Below are positions 18,581 to 28,155 of a DNA stretch of 64,000 nt, piece after piece. The DNA comes from Zetaproteobacteria bacterium CG06_land_8_20_14_3_00_59_53 (GTDB lineage: Bacteria; Pseudomonadota; Zetaproteobacteria; Mariprofundales; Mariprofundaceae), in contig PEWE01000020.1 in NCBI GenBank assembly GCA_002779605.1, positions 1 through 64,000 on the forward strand. Direction: 5' to 3'. A model generated the notes under the pieces. It made no database searches, was not told where the DNA came from, and saw only the letters and a list, made by a program, of their open reading frames with translations. Positions within the stretch are counted from its first letter, which is position 1. Each line of letters starts with the position of its first letter. The position numbers and the translations under genes are program-made.

Positions 18581-19371
18581 CAATAGATACTCCTGATATG
18601 CAGCGCATCGCCCTGGTTGTTGAATACGACGGTCATGCACTATGCGGGTGGCAACGACAGAACAACGGCTCGTCCGTGCAGCAGCATCTTGAACAGGCTC
18701 TGGGTCTGATCGAAGGCGCCGAGGTGGCATGTGTCGCAGCCGGGCGCACCGATGCCGGCGTGCATGCCGAGGCCATGGCAGTGCATGCCGATGTACACAG
18801 ATCCCGCTTCGAGCGATCGCCGATGGCCTATGTGCATGGCGTGAATCAGGGGCTTCCGGAGAGTATCCGGGTGAGTGCCGTGCGAGCTGTGGCGGCGGAT
18901 TTTCATGCGCGTTTCGATTGCCGCGAAAGGGCTTATCGCTATCAGATATGGAATCGTGGAACGGCTCCTGCCATCGAGCGCTGGCGGCACTGGTGGATGC
19001 CCCGCACACTGGATCTTGCGGCTATGCAGCAGGCGGCAGAGTATCTGAAGGGCAGGCATGATTTCTCATGTTTCCGCGCCAGCGGATGTCAGGCTTCTTC
19101 ACCGGTTCGCGAGGTGCGTACATTGAGCATCGAACAGCATGGCTGGTGCGTCAGTATCAATATCAGTGCGGACGCCTTTCTCTACCATATGGTGCGCAAT
19201 ATCGTCGGTTCGCTGGTGCGTGTGGGCACGGGCAAATGGCAGGCCGCCCATATGGCTGACTTGATCGCAGGACGTGATCGTGTGGTGGCGGGAGAAACCG
19301 CACCGGCGCACGGCCTGTATTTCACCCAAGCGGTGTACGACGATTTCAGCACAGGGAACTTCAAGCACTAA
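18577..19371 (+). CDS. truA: tRNA pseudouridine(38-40) synthase
   Basis: This 264-residue enzyme isomerises uridines 38-40 in the tRNA anticodon arm. The motif CVAAGRTDAGVHA contains the catalytic aspartate; VEYDGHALCGWQRQ at the start, FHARFDCRERAYRYQIWNR and FLYHMVRNIVGSLVRVGTG are family blocks. The start ATG 18577 overlaps the stop of the preceding gene by 4 nt. A longer frame from 18463 is only a read-through into that gene. Convergent with hemW, 19 nt apart. Confidence 0.97.
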   Translation: MTIDTPDMQRIALVVEYDGHALCGWQRQNNGSSVQQHLEQALGLIEGAEVACVAAGRTDAGVHAEAMAVHADVHRSRFERSPMAYVHGVNQGLPESIRVSAVRAVAADFHARFDCRERAYRYQIWNRGTAPAIERWRHWWMPRTLDLAAMQQAAEYLKGRHDFSCFRASGCQASSPVREVRTLSIEQHGWCVSINISADAFLYHMVRNIVGSLVRVGTGKWQAAHMADLIAGRDRVVAGETAPAHGLYFTQAVYDDFSTGNFKH

Positions 19372-19390
19372 ACGCCGAAAGCTGAGCTTC

Positions 19391-20575
19391 TCAGTCGGTC
19401 AACACAGAGACTGCGATGCTGTCGGCCATACCCAGTCCCTTGTCACTTAGCTTTATTGTTTCCTCGCTGATCAACAGGTGACCGCTTCGCTGCCATGGCC
19501 TGAGGGCCTCGCCGAACATCTCCCCTATTTTCTGGCCGAAACGTTTGCTGAACAGTTGTTGATCGATGCCGTCATGGCGCCTTAAGCCCAGCCACACCGC
19601 TTCACCGGCTGCCTTTTTCAGTCCCAGTGTCTCACTGTTGTTGATGCAGCGCCCATCGGATATGCCTGCCTTGATATAGCCCTCGGGCGAGCGGATATCG
19701 GCATAGCGGGTGATACCGCCGTCGTCCTCATCCCATTTGCCTGCGGCGCCCGCACCGATACCGATATAGTCGTGATACAGCCAGTAGGCATCGTTGTGCC
19801 GGCAATAGCGGCCGGGACGCGAGAAATTCGAGACCTCATAGGCCTGATACCCCGCATCACTCAGACGGCTGCGTGTGCTGCGCAGGAAATCGAGCGCCAG
19901 TTCGTCCTCCGGCAGGGCCAGCGGCTGTCTGCGATGGCGTTGTGCCAGCTCGGTATGCGCCTCGATGGTCAACTGGTAGCAGGACAGATGTTCCGGGGAT
20001 AGTCCGATGGCCGCGTTCAGGGATTCAAGCCAGCCGTGCATGCTCTGGCCGGGAAGGCCGTGCATCAGGTCCAGACTGATGTTGTCGAAACCGGCATTGC
20101 GCGCGCGCTCGAAAGCTTGCATGGCTTGCGAGCCGTTATGGATGCGTTCCAGCCAGAGCAGTTCGGCATCATCAAAACTCTGCACGCCGATGGACAGGCG
20201 GTTGATACCGGCCTCCCGGTAGGCCGCGAAGCGCGCTGTATCCACGGTGCCCGGATTGGCTTCCAGAGTGATCTCGGCATCGCCTGCCAGTTCGAACCTT
20301 TGTGCGGCCAGTTGCAGCACATCGGCGATCAGCGTGGCTGGTGCAAGCGAAGGCGTGCCGCCGCCGAAGAAAACCGTGGTGAGCTTGCGTCCTGCGAACT
20401 GTCCTTGATCCGACCAGTGGTCGAGTTCGGCCAGCAGCGCCAGCCGGTAGTGCTCCCAAGGCGGAGCCTGCCGGACATGCGAGTTGAAATCGCAGTAGGC
20501 GCACTTGTGCACGCAGAACGGGATATGCACATACAGGTGAAGTTCACCTGCCTGCCGGTTCAAAGTCTTATGCAT
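19391..20575 (-). CDS. hemW: HemW-type radical SAM heme chaperone
   Basis: This 394-residue protein has the radical-SAM cysteines in PFCVHKCAYCDFNSH and the glycine-rich FFGGGTPSL. LEANPGTVD, NRLSIGVQSFDDAEL and DLMHGLPGQ continue the HemN/HemW core, and the C-terminal HemW domain is present. HemW delivers heme to membrane respiratory enzymes; older annotation calls it anaerobic coproporphyrinogen oxidase. The length matches HemW rather than the longer HemN. It is the last gene of the minus-strand run maf-rng-hemW, 22 nt after rng. Confidence 0.92.
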   Translation of the reverse strand: MHKTLNRQAGELHLYVHIPFCVHKCAYCDFNSHVRQAPPWEHYRLALLAELDHWSDQGQFAGRKLTTVFFGGGTPSLAPATLIADVLQLAAQRFELAGDAEITLEANPGTVDTARFAAYREAGINRLSIGVQSFDDAELLWLERIHNGSQAMQAFERARNAGFDNISLDLMHGLPGQSMHGWLESLNAAIGLSPEHLSCYQLTIEAHTELAQRHRRQPLALPEDELALDFLRSTRSRLSDAGYQAYEVSNFSRPGRYCRHNDAYWLYHDYIGIGAGAAGKWDEDDGGITRYADIRSPEGYIKAGISDGRCINNSETLGLKKAAGEAVWLGLRRHDGIDQQLFSKRFGQKIGEMFGEALRPWQRSGHLLISEETIKLSDKGLGMADSIAVSVLTD

Positions 20576-20597
20576 GGCCTATTGCAGGACGCCATGC

Positions 20598-22118
20598 TTA
20601 CTGCAGAACGATCTCGTAGCGCTCCGCATCCAGCTTCTCATCGCTCTTCAGCACGATCTCCTTTTTCAGGAAGCGTTCCAGAGCGCTGACGCTGTCACTT
20701 TCTTCGCCCAGCAGGCGGTCGATGATGGCCGGATGTGCCACCACCATCAGCCTGTCGCAGGGATAGGCGCGCGCTTCGGCCACCACCTCACGGAAGATCT
20801 GGTAGCAGATGGTCACCTCGCTGCGCACATGGCCGGTCGCATTGCAGTGCGGGCAGACCGACAGCAGTGTGCGTCCGAGGGATTCACGGGTGCGCTTGCG
20901 GGTCATCTCCACCAGACCGAGTTCGGAGAGATGCACGATATGGGTTTTGGCATGGTCGCGCGACAAGGCCTCTTCCAGTACCTCCAGCAGACGGCGTTTG
21001 TTTTCGTCTTCCTGCATGTCGATGAAATCCACAACGATGATGCCGCCAAGATTGCGCAGGCGAAGCTGGTGGACGATCTCGTTGACCGCCTCGAGATTGG
21101 TCTTGAAGCTGGTTTCCTCCATGGTGCGTGAGGCGGTGAAGGAGCCGGAGTTCACATCGATGGCGATCAGTGCCTCGGTCTGGTCGATCACCAGATGGCC
21201 GCCGGATTTGAGTTCGACACGGCGTTTCAAAGCGCGATTGATCTCTTCTTCCACACCGTACACATCGAAGATCGGGCGTTCTCCCGGATAGTAATACAGG
21301 CGATCCGCCACCTCGGGCATGAAGCGGCGCGCGAAGGACAGCATGCGTTCGTAGGCGTCACGCGAATCGACATGGATCTTCTCGACATCGGCATCCACGA
21401 AATCACGCATCATGCGCAGGTAGAGGTTCAGTTCCTTGTGCACCAGCGAAGCGGGGCCTGCATGCTTCAGGCGTTCCTCGATATCGGTCCACAGGCGCAG
21501 CAGATAGTCCAGGTCCTGCTTGATCTCGGCCTGTCCTTTGCCTTCGGCCACCGTGCGCACGATCAGTCCGCAGCCTTCCGGTTTCATCTCGCTGACCAGC
21601 TGCATCAGCCGGTTGCGTTCATTGCCGTCCTCGATGCGATGCGCGATACCGATATGGACGTGGCGCGGCAGGAATACCAGATAGCGACCGGCCAGACTGA
21701 TCAACGAGGTCAGGCGAGGCCCCTTGGAAGCGATCGGCTCCTTGGATACCTGCACAGTCAGATGCTGGTTCTCGCGTACCAGTGTGGAGATGTCGGGGAA
21801 CTGGCGCTGCACCGATGCGCTCTCGCTGCTTGGTTCGACAGTCGCTTCCTCGCTCTCGCGTGTCGTCTGCTCTTCCGGAACATGTGTGTCGGGCTGGGCG
21901 ATATCGCCGGCATACAGGAAGCCTGCGCGGGAAAGGCCGATATCCACAAAGGATGCCTGAATACCCGGCAGTACGCGCTGCACGCGACCGTTATAGATAT
22001 TGCCGCGCAGGCCGCGCTCGTGCTCGCGCTCGATATACACCTCTTCGGCCAGTCCGTTTTCGACACGAGCTACACGTGTCTCAAAAGGGGTGACGTTGAC
22101 CAGCAGTTCAACACTCAT
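20598..22118 (-). CDS. rng: Ribonuclease G
   Basis: This 506-residue endoribonuclease processes 16S rRNA and degrades mRNA. It has an N-terminal S1-like region (RGNIYNGRVQRVLPGIQASFVDIGLSRAGFLY split by the S1 insert), the catalytic magnesium aspartates in ALIAIDVNSG and VVDFIDM, and the zinc-link CPHCNATG. A charged insert of about 35 residues (about 85-120) sits in the S1 region. It lacks the long C-terminal scaffold of RNase E. Its start overlaps the maf stop by 4 nt, the usual maf-rng pairing. Confidence 0.95.
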   Translation of the reverse strand: MSVELLVNVTPFETRVARVENGLAEEVYIEREHERGLRGNIYNGRVQRVLPGIQASFVDIGLSRAGFLYAGDIAQPDTHVPEEQTTRESEEATVEPSSESASVQRQFPDISTLVRENQHLTVQVSKEPIASKGPRLTSLISLAGRYLVFLPRHVHIGIAHRIEDGNERNRLMQLVSEMKPEGCGLIVRTVAEGKGQAEIKQDLDYLLRLWTDIEERLKHAGPASLVHKELNLYLRMMRDFVDADVEKIHVDSRDAYERMLSFARRFMPEVADRLYYYPGERPIFDVYGVEEEINRALKRRVELKSGGHLVIDQTEALIAIDVNSGSFTASRTMEETSFKTNLEAVNEIVHQLRLRNLGGIIVVDFIDMQEDENKRRLLEVLEEALSRDHAKTHIVHLSELGLVEMTRKRTRESLGRTLLSVCPHCNATGHVRSEVTICYQIFREVVAEARAYPCDRLMVVAHPAIIDRLLGEESDSVSALERFLKKEIVLKSDEKLDAERYEIVLQ

Positions 22119-22666
22119 GTGCGTACCTCTTCAAGCATGTTCAGGGTCAGGCGGACGGGCAGGCCGATGACATTGTCCAGCGGGCCGTTCACCGCATGTA
22201 CAAAACTGGCCGCGCCCCCCTGGATTTCATAGGCGCCGGCTTTATCCAGTACCTCGTTGTGTTGCAGATAGGTGTCGATCTGCTCGCCGGTGAGTTCATA
22301 GAAGCTCACCCCGGAGCGCATCAGCCGGTGCACTGAGCGCCCGGCATAGGAGACGCATACACCGGTAAGTACCTGATGCGTCGAGCCAGATAGTGCCTTG
22401 AGCATACAGCGCGCCTCATCCAGATTGGCCGGCTGGCCCAACGGCTTGCCGTCCAGTGCCACCAGCGTATCGGCGGCGATCACCGGATATGCACAGCCTC
22501 CGATGGCGGCGGCTTTGCTCACAGCCAGCCTTTGTACGGCGCTGGCCACGTCTTCGCCGGCAAGCAGTGTTTCATCGATATGCGCCGGTCTTACCTCGAC
22601 GGCGAAGCCTGCTGCCTGCAACAGCATGCGGCGGCGCGGCGATTTGGAAGCGAGAATAATCTGCAT
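22115..22666 (-). CDS. maf: Maf-like nucleotide pyrophosphatase
   Basis: This 183-residue protein begins with LASKSPRRRMLLQAAG, the Maf signature, followed by VIAADTLVALDGKPLGQP and GVSFYELTGEQIDTYLQ. Family members hydrolyse modified or canonical nucleoside triphosphates such as dTTP, UTP or m7GTP and may act as house-cleaning enzymes or septum inhibitors. Coupled to rng by ATGA. Cytosolic. Confidence 0.93.
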   Translation of the reverse strand: MQIILASKSPRRRMLLQAAGFAVEVRPAHIDETLLAGEDVASAVQRLAVSKAAAIGGCAYPVIAADTLVALDGKPLGQPANLDEARCMLKALSGSTHQVLTGVCVSYAGRSVHRLMRSGVSFYELTGEQIDTYLQHNEVLDKAGAYEIQGGAASFVHAVNGPLDNVIGLPVRLTLNMLEEVRT

Positions 22667-22773
22667 GCGCCATGGTAACTGCTTTGCCGCTGTGTGTTGA
22701 GTGAATATTCACATTTATGCGATGACGAGAAATGAGGTCCGTTACCTGTGAAGGCAGGATGTGGGCCGTTTTC

Positions 22774-22801
22774 TTGACGCACCCGTCAGGATACTTACGA
22801 T
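22774..22801 (+). promoter_or_regulatory. Sigma-70-like promoter for ispB
   Basis: TTGACG at 22774 and TACGAT at 22796 are spaced by 16 bp. Transcription would start near 22808, almost at the GTG start codon 22811, which has no good SD. This suggests a leaderless or nearly leaderless mRNA. Confidence 0.35.
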
Positions 22802-22810
22802 GCGCGCATC

Positions 22811-23800
22811 GTGGCGTCTTCAATTGATAATCCTCTGAATCGGGCAACACAACTGTGCAGGGAAGACCTGCGCGGCGTGGATGCCTGCATCCGTCGCGAG
22901 CTGGACTCGGATGTGATGATGATTCCGGCGATCGGTAACTATATCGTGGACAGCGGCGGCAAGCGCCTGCGTCCGCTGCTCTGCATCCTTTCCGCCCGGT
23001 TGTTCTCCTATCAGGGCGAGCGCCACATCCCGTTGTCCGTGGTGGTTGAATTCCTGCACACCGCGTCATTGTTGCACGACGATGTCGTGGATTCCTCCGG
23101 TGTGCGCCGCGGTGCGCCCTCCGCCAACGGGGTTTGGGGCAATCAGGCCAGCGTGCTGGTCGGCGATTTCCTGTTCTCGCGTGCCTTCGAGATGATGGTG
23201 GCCGACGGGCATCTGGAGATTCTGGCACTGCTCTCCAGGGTGTCGAACACCCTGGCCGAGGGTGAGGTGCTGCAGCTGGTGCGTACCTTCCATCTGGGCA
23301 TGACCGAGGCGGAGTATCTGGAAGTGGTGGAGAGCAAGACCGCCATCCTGTTCTCCGCGGCCGCCGAGATCGGCGCGCGGGTCAGCGAACAGGATGAAGA
23401 AATCATCCGGCGCATGGCCGAATACGGCATGTGTCTTGGCGTCGCCTTCCAGTTGATGGACGATGTGCTGGATTATGCCGCCGAGGCGCAGGATGTCGGC
23501 AAGCCTGTCGGGCACGATCTGGAAGAGGGCAAGATCACCCTGCCGCTGATCCATGCCATGCAACAGGACCCGGAGCTGTATGCCATCGTCGAGGCGGTTG
23601 CCGAGCGCGACGGATATGCCGAGGGCGAGCGTGAAGCGGTGCGCGACAGGGTGCAGGCTGCCGGTGGCGTGCAGCGCTGCCTGGATGCAGCCGCCGAATA
23701 CGCCGAGCGCGCCAAGGTCTGCCTTCCGGAATCGGGAGACCCTGCAATCCGCCAGTTGATGTCCGATCTGGCCGATTTCTCCGCCCGTCGCACGCATTGA
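22811..23800 (+). CDS. ispB: Octaprenyl-type polyprenyl diphosphate synthase
   Basis: This 329-residue trans-prenyltransferase elongates farnesyl diphosphate with isopentenyl diphosphate to the quinone side chain. Both Asp-rich motifs are present: LLHDDVVDSSGVRRG and FQLMDDVLDYAAE; GGKRLRPLL and GDFLFSRAFEMM are family blocks. Chain length cannot be read precisely, though IspB-like enzymes make C40. The start is GTG 22811; no SD is evident and a promoter-like element ends 10 nt upstream. It diverges from maf. Confidence 0.92.
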   Translation: MASSIDNPLNRATQLCREDLRGVDACIRRELDSDVMMIPAIGNYIVDSGGKRLRPLLCILSARLFSYQGERHIPLSVVVEFLHTASLLHDDVVDSSGVRRGAPSANGVWGNQASVLVGDFLFSRAFEMMVADGHLEILALLSRVSNTLAEGEVLQLVRTFHLGMTEAEYLEVVESKTAILFSAAAEIGARVSEQDEEIIRRMAEYGMCLGVAFQLMDDVLDYAAEAQDVGKPVGHDLEEGKITLPLIHAMQQDPELYAIVEAVAERDGYAEGEREAVRDRVQAAGGVQRCLDAAAEYAERAKVCLPESGDPAIRQLMSDLADFSARRTH

Positions 23801-23869
23801 TGCCGCACGGCGGATTGATTCCGGCCATGTTTTCAGTGAGCCTGAGTCCTATGCGTTTGAACCTTTCAT

Positions 23870-24853
23870 ATGACAACAAATAAACGTGCTCTGATCTTTG
23901 GGATCTCCGGTCAGGATGGTGCCTATCTGGCACGCCTGCTACAGGACAAGGGTTATGAGGTCCACGGCACATCGCGGGATGTCGATAATCGGGACTTCTC
24001 GGCTTTGAGCATGCTCGGGGTTCGCGAGCGCGTGACGCTGCATTCGGTTTCCCTGCTGGATTTCCGCAATCTTGTGCAAGTGATCAGTACCGTGCAGCCC
24101 GACGAGATCTATCATCTCGCAGGTCAGAGTTCGGTCGGTCTGTCCTTCTCGCAACCGCTCGAAACCATGGAAAGCACGGCGATGGGCACTGTTCAGGTGC
24201 TGGAGGCGATCCGCTATCTGGGTCGGCCGTTGCGTTTCTACAATGCGGCATCTAGCGAATGCTTCGGTCAGGTCCCGGAGGGGAGCCGTTGTGATGAGTC
24301 TACCCCGTTCCATCCTCGCAGCCCGTATGCTGTTGCCAAATGCGCCTCGTTCTGGGCTACGGCGAATTATCGCGAGGCTTACGGGATGTATGCCTGTTCC
24401 GGCATCCTGTTCAACCATGAGTCGCCGCTTCGTCCGAAGCGTTTTGTGACGCGCAAGATCGTTTCCAGCGCTGTCGCCATTGCCAATGGCAGCAGGGAGA
24501 AGCTGGTACTGGGCAATCTGAATGTGTTCCGTGACTGGGGTTTTGCCGGCGAGTATGTGGATGCCATGTGGCGCATGCTACAGGCGGATAAGGCGGAGGA
24601 TTTCGTGATCGCCACCGGCAGGGCATGCAGTCTCGAAGAGTTTGTCAGTATGGTGTTTTCCGGTCTATCGCTGAACTGGCAGAATCATGTCGAGATCGAC
24701 CGGTCATTGTTCCGGCCTGCCGACATCCATTACAACTGCGGCAACCCGGCCAAGGCTCGTCAGAAGCTGGGTTGGCAGGCTGATGTGGGCCTTGAACAGC
24801 TGATCGAAATGCTGGTTGCCTATGAACAGGAACAATCACGGGATAAATGCTGA
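23870..24853 (+). CDS. gmd: GDP-mannose 4,6-dehydratase
   Basis: This 327-residue short-chain dehydrogenase has the NADP motif LIFGISGQDGAYLARLL, EIYHLAGQSSVGLSF, the catalytic Ser/Glu segment NAASSECFGQ and YAVAK. FNHESPLRPKRFVTRKIV and DWGFAGEYVDAMW are specific to Gmd-type enzymes. It turns GDP-mannose into GDP-4-keto-6-deoxymannose, precursor of fucose, rhamnose or perosamine-type sugars. No fcl or rmd follows in the window, so the next enzyme is missing here. It opens the glycan locus. No clear SD is seen. Confidence 0.92.
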   Translation: MTTNKRALIFGISGQDGAYLARLLQDKGYEVHGTSRDVDNRDFSALSMLGVRERVTLHSVSLLDFRNLVQVISTVQPDEIYHLAGQSSVGLSFSQPLETMESTAMGTVQVLEAIRYLGRPLRFYNAASSECFGQVPEGSRCDESTPFHPRSPYAVAKCASFWATANYREAYGMYACSGILFNHESPLRPKRFVTRKIVSSAVAIANGSREKLVLGNLNVFRDWGFAGEYVDAMWRMLQADKAEDFVIATGRACSLEEFVSMVFSGLSLNWQNHVEIDRSLFRPADIHYNCGNPAKARQKLGWQADVGLEQLIEMLVAYEQEQSRDKC

Positions 24854-24945
24854 GCACATGTTTTTGATGTGTTGCAGCTGCTACGTCTTTCCGCAAGCCA
24901 TTCAACCTGCTCAAACAATGCCTTCCGGAACTTCCTGAGAACCCA

Positions 24946-26259
24946 ATGCGGCGACATGCGTTGAACGGTGTTTGGGTGATCTCCGGCAAGGTGCTTGCGA
25001 TCGTTGCCGGAGTCCTAGCCAATGCCATGTTGACGCGTCTGATGTCTCCGGAAGAAGTCGGTATCTACTTCCTGATGATAAGTATCGCTTCTGTGGCCGT
25101 ATTGTTTGCCCAGGCCGGACAGAATCAGGCGGCTGTCCGGTTTATCGCTAGGCTTCGCGGGCAGGGCCTTGCCGCAAGTGCCGGTTCGGTTGTGATAAAG
25201 GCGTTCCTTATCGCGGGTTCTGCAAGCCTGATGATGGCTGTTTGCTATGCTTTTTTTGTTGAACTTCTCGGCTATCCGCTGTTTCACTCGGAACTGATGG
25301 TGGTCGGCAGCCTGTGGGTGGCCGCATGGATCGTTCTGAATGCATTGCGCGCGTTGGCTGCCGAGTGCCTGCGCGGTCTGGAGGAGATCCGGCTCGCAAC
25401 CCTGTTCGAAGGGCTGTTTAGCAGCCTGCTGTTTGCCCTGTTGCTGCTTTTCGTCTGGCTGAACCGGCAGGATATCTCCCTTTATCAGGTCATTGTGATC
25501 ACCACTTGTTCAGCGCTGCTTAGCATGCTCTTCGCACTCTACAGCCTGGGGCGAAGGGTTGTGCCGCTTTCATCGCACGGGCCTGTCGGTGTGAAAGAAC
25601 TGTTGCGCACCGGTCTGCCGCTGTTGGGCGGTAATATTGTCGTGGTGCTCATGACCAGCCTGGGTCTGTGGGTGGTCGGCTATCTGGGGACGGCTGAAGA
25701 TGCCGCTCAATACGGGGCTGCGGCAAGGGTGATGTTGCTGGCGCAGTTTCCATTGCTGGCGCTAAATGCGATGCTTCCTCCCATGATCGCCCGAATACAT
25801 GCCGAAGGGAATATCCAGGAGATGGAGCGGGTGGTGCGACTCGCTGCCTCGGTGGCCTTGCTCGGTTCGGGCCTTGTGATGCTGGTTTTCCTGTTCTGGG
25901 GAGGGGATCTGCTTGCTCTGTTGTTCGGTTCATTCTATGCGGATGCCAGATGGATCCTGGTCTTCCTGTGCATCGGTGTGGTGGCCAATGCCTGGTCCGG
26001 TTTCTGCGGTCCTGTGTTGATGATGACGGGCTATCATAACGAATTGGTGCGGATGTCGCTGTGGGCCGCATCCGCGACGCTGCTGGCCACATGGGTGCTG
26101 GGCAGGTCTTTCGGGTCTGAGGGGGTGGCACTTGCCATGTCTGTCGGGATGATCGTACTGCATCTGCTGATGTGGCTTGCAGTGCGCCGGCACATTGCTA
26201 TCTGGACCCATGCCGGCGGTATGCTGCGCTTTGTGATGGCTTATTTTGCATCCCGCTGA
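24946..26259 (+). CDS. Polysaccharide flippase (MATE/Wzx type), first copy
   Basis: This 437-residue protein has about 12-14 membrane helices and the opening NGVWVISGKVLAIVAGVLAN typical of Wzx-like lipid-linked oligosaccharide flippases, which move undecaprenyl-linked repeat units across the inner membrane. LRTGLPLLGGNIVVVLMTSLG begins the second half. The stop overlaps the next gene by 14 nt. A second flippase is encoded at 29033-30364, which is unusual for one locus. Confidence 0.85.
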   Translation: MRRHALNGVWVISGKVLAIVAGVLANAMLTRLMSPEEVGIYFLMISIASVAVLFAQAGQNQAAVRFIARLRGQGLAASAGSVVIKAFLIAGSASLMMAVCYAFFVELLGYPLFHSELMVVGSLWVAAWIVLNALRALAAECLRGLEEIRLATLFEGLFSSLLFALLLLFVWLNRQDISLYQVIVITTCSALLSMLFALYSLGRRVVPLSSHGPVGVKELLRTGLPLLGGNIVVVLMTSLGLWVVGYLGTAEDAAQYGAAARVMLLAQFPLLALNAMLPPMIARIHAEGNIQEMERVVRLAASVALLGSGLVMLVFLFWGGDLLALLFGSFYADARWILVFLCIGVVANAWSGFCGPVLMMTGYHNELVRMSLWAASATLLATWVLGRSFGSEGVALAMSVGMIVLHLLMWLAVRRHIAIWTHAGGMLRFVMAYFASR

Positions 26260-27040
26260 TCGCTCTCCCCCGCAGGATACCTGCCGTTTATGCGGTGGGC
26301 AGGCGCGCTACCTGTTCAGCCATCGTCTGCTGGCTCGTCACGAGGCGGGCTATTACCTGTGCCCGGACTGCGGCCTTTTGCAAACCGAGCAGCCCTGGTG
26401 GCTGGATGAGGCCTATAGCGAGGCTCTGGCGGCAGCCGATACCGGCATGATGCAGCGCAATATCTGGTTGATGAAAACCACCGCGGTGCTGTTGCGTCTA
26501 TCGGGCATGCGAAGCAGTCGCTGCCTCGATTATGGCGGAGGGCATGGTGTGCTTACCCGCCTGATGCGGGATCACGGGTTCGATTTCCGCTGCTGGGATG
26601 CGCATGCCGAGAATCTGTTCGCGCGCGGTTTCGAGGGTGATCCTGAAGAAGACTACGATGTTGTCACAGCATTCGAGGTCATCGAACATCTGCAGCAGCC
26701 GGGTGAATTCTTCAAGCGTGTTCTGGGCGGTATGAAGCCGGACATGCTGCTGGTCAGCAGCGAGCTTTTTACTGAGCCGGTCAACTCCGATTGGCACTAC
26801 TTCTACTTCGCCACCGGTCAGCATATCGCCCTGTTTCAGCTTAAGGCCCTGCAAGGCATCGCTTCGACATACGGCTATAGCTGCGTATCGGTCGGTGGTT
26901 TGCATGCGTTCATGCGCGAGCCCGGGCGACCGGGAGCAGTCAGGTTTCTGCTGCGATTCGCACCGCGTCTTTACCCCATGCTGTGTTTTGATTCGCTGGT
27001 TGCCTCCGATCATCAGCGACTGATGCACCAAGCGGACTGA
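26246..27040 (+). CDS. Class I SAM methyltransferase with N-terminal zinc-ribbon-like cysteines
   Basis: This 264-residue protein starts with a four-cysteine pattern (TCRLCGG, then YLCPDCGL), followed by a class I methyltransferase core (CLDYGGGHGVLTRLM for SAM binding, VVTAFEVIEHLQQPGEF). Such proteins are common in glycan loci as sugar or glycan methyltransferases. The start is TTG 26246, inside the flippase gene; no later ATG would keep the cysteine motif. Exact substrate unknown. Confidence 0.78.
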   Translation: MHPADRSPPQDTCRLCGGQARYLFSHRLLARHEAGYYLCPDCGLLQTEQPWWLDEAYSEALAAADTGMMQRNIWLMKTTAVLLRLSGMRSSRCLDYGGGHGVLTRLMRDHGFDFRCWDAHAENLFARGFEGDPEEDYDVVTAFEVIEHLQQPGEFFKRVLGGMKPDMLLVSSELFTEPVNSDWHYFYFATGQHIALFQLKALQGIASTYGYSCVSVGGLHAFMREPGRPGAVRFLLRFAPRLYPMLCFDSLVASDHQRLMHQAD

Positions 27041-27051
27041 CAGGTATTCGT

Positions 27052-28155
27052 TTGAGAAAACCTTTGAACATATGGTTCGACGACCGGATCTTCACCATCC
27101 AGCAATATGGCGGTATCTCGCGGTATTATTCGGAAATGGCAGCTGGTCTGATGGCGCGCGGTCAGCATGTGTGTATCGATGCGCCGCTGTATATCAATCG
27201 ATATCTCGCCAACCTGTCCTGTCACAGAGGAAGCTGCCTGCCGTATTTTCGCGGCGTCACACAGCTCTGCCAGCACTATAACGGGTTGTTCGAAGTCTCC
27301 CGGATGCACACATTCGCGCCGGATATTGTGCACGAAACCTATTTCCGCGAAGCAGCGCCGGCAGCCGGGGGGGCGCTACGGGTATTGACCATGTACGACC
27401 TGATCCACGAACGCTTTGCCGACCCGGCAGGACGCGATGCCCTGAGCCGGGCGCGCCGGGCCAGTGTGCGGCGCAGCGATCACATCATATGTATCTCGCA
27501 TAATACGCAGCGAGACCTTGTCGAAATCCTCGGTGTGGATGAGAACAGGATCAGTGTTATCCATCTTGCCGCTTCGCTGAGCCCGGTTTCAGGTCTGGCT
27601 CGGCCGGTGGAGTCGCCTTATATCCTTTATGTGGGGCCGCGCGACCGTTATAAGAATTTCATGTGCCTGCTCAAGGCATACGCCTCCCTGCCGGATGTGC
27701 GCAGGGATTTCATGCTGCTCTGCATCGGCGGTGGCGGGTTCACGGATGCCGAGATGCAAGCCATGCATGGGATGCATATTCCCGAGGATGGAGTGAAGCA
27801 GGTTTCCGGGGACGACCGCATGCTGACGGCTTGTTACCAGCATGCTGCGGTATTCGTCTATCCCTCGCTGTACGAAGGTTTCGGCATCCCGCCGCTGGAG
27901 GCGATGCAATGCGGCTGCCCGGTGATCTGTGCAGATTCCAGCTCTCTTCCCGAGGTGGTGGGCGATGCCGCCATGCTGTTCGATCCTCAAAGCCCCGATT
28001 TGCTGGCTGCGGCGCTGCAACAAATACTATACGATTCCGCGCTTGCAGAGTTGTTCGCAACCAGGGGGATGCTTCGTGCCGCCGGTTTTTCCTGGGATCG
28101 CTGCGTTTCGGAAACTTTGACTTTGTACGAAAAGCTGATGGGGTGCCAAGGGTGA
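27052..28155 (+). CDS. GT4-type glycosyltransferase
   Basis: This 367-residue protein has the GT-B fold signature of family 4: [15 protein letters not shown] near the N-terminus, [14 protein letters not shown] at the domain junction, and [22 protein letters not shown] with the EX7E pair that holds the donor nucleotide. It should add a sugar to a lipid-linked glycan on the cytoplasmic face. The start TTG 27052 follows a weak CAGG. Its stop overlaps the next gene's GTG by 4 nt. Confidence 0.85.
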   Translation: MRKPLNIWFDDRIFTIQQYGGISRYYSEMAAGLMARGQHVCIDAPLYINRYLANLSCHRGSCLPYFRGVTQLCQHYNGLFEVSRMHTFAPDIVHETYFREAAPAAGGALRVLTMYDLIHERFADPAGRDALSRARRASVRRSDHIICISHNTQRDLVEILGVDENRISVIHLAASLSPVSGLARPVESPYILYVGPRDRYKNFMCLLKAYASLPDVRRDFMLLCIGGGGFTDAEMQAMHGMHIPEDGVKQVSGDDRMLTACYQHAAVFVYPSLYEGFGIPPLEAMQCGCPVICADSSSLPEVVGDAAMLFDPQSPDLLAAALQQILYDSALAELFATRGMLRAAGFSWDRCVSETLTLYEKLMGCQG

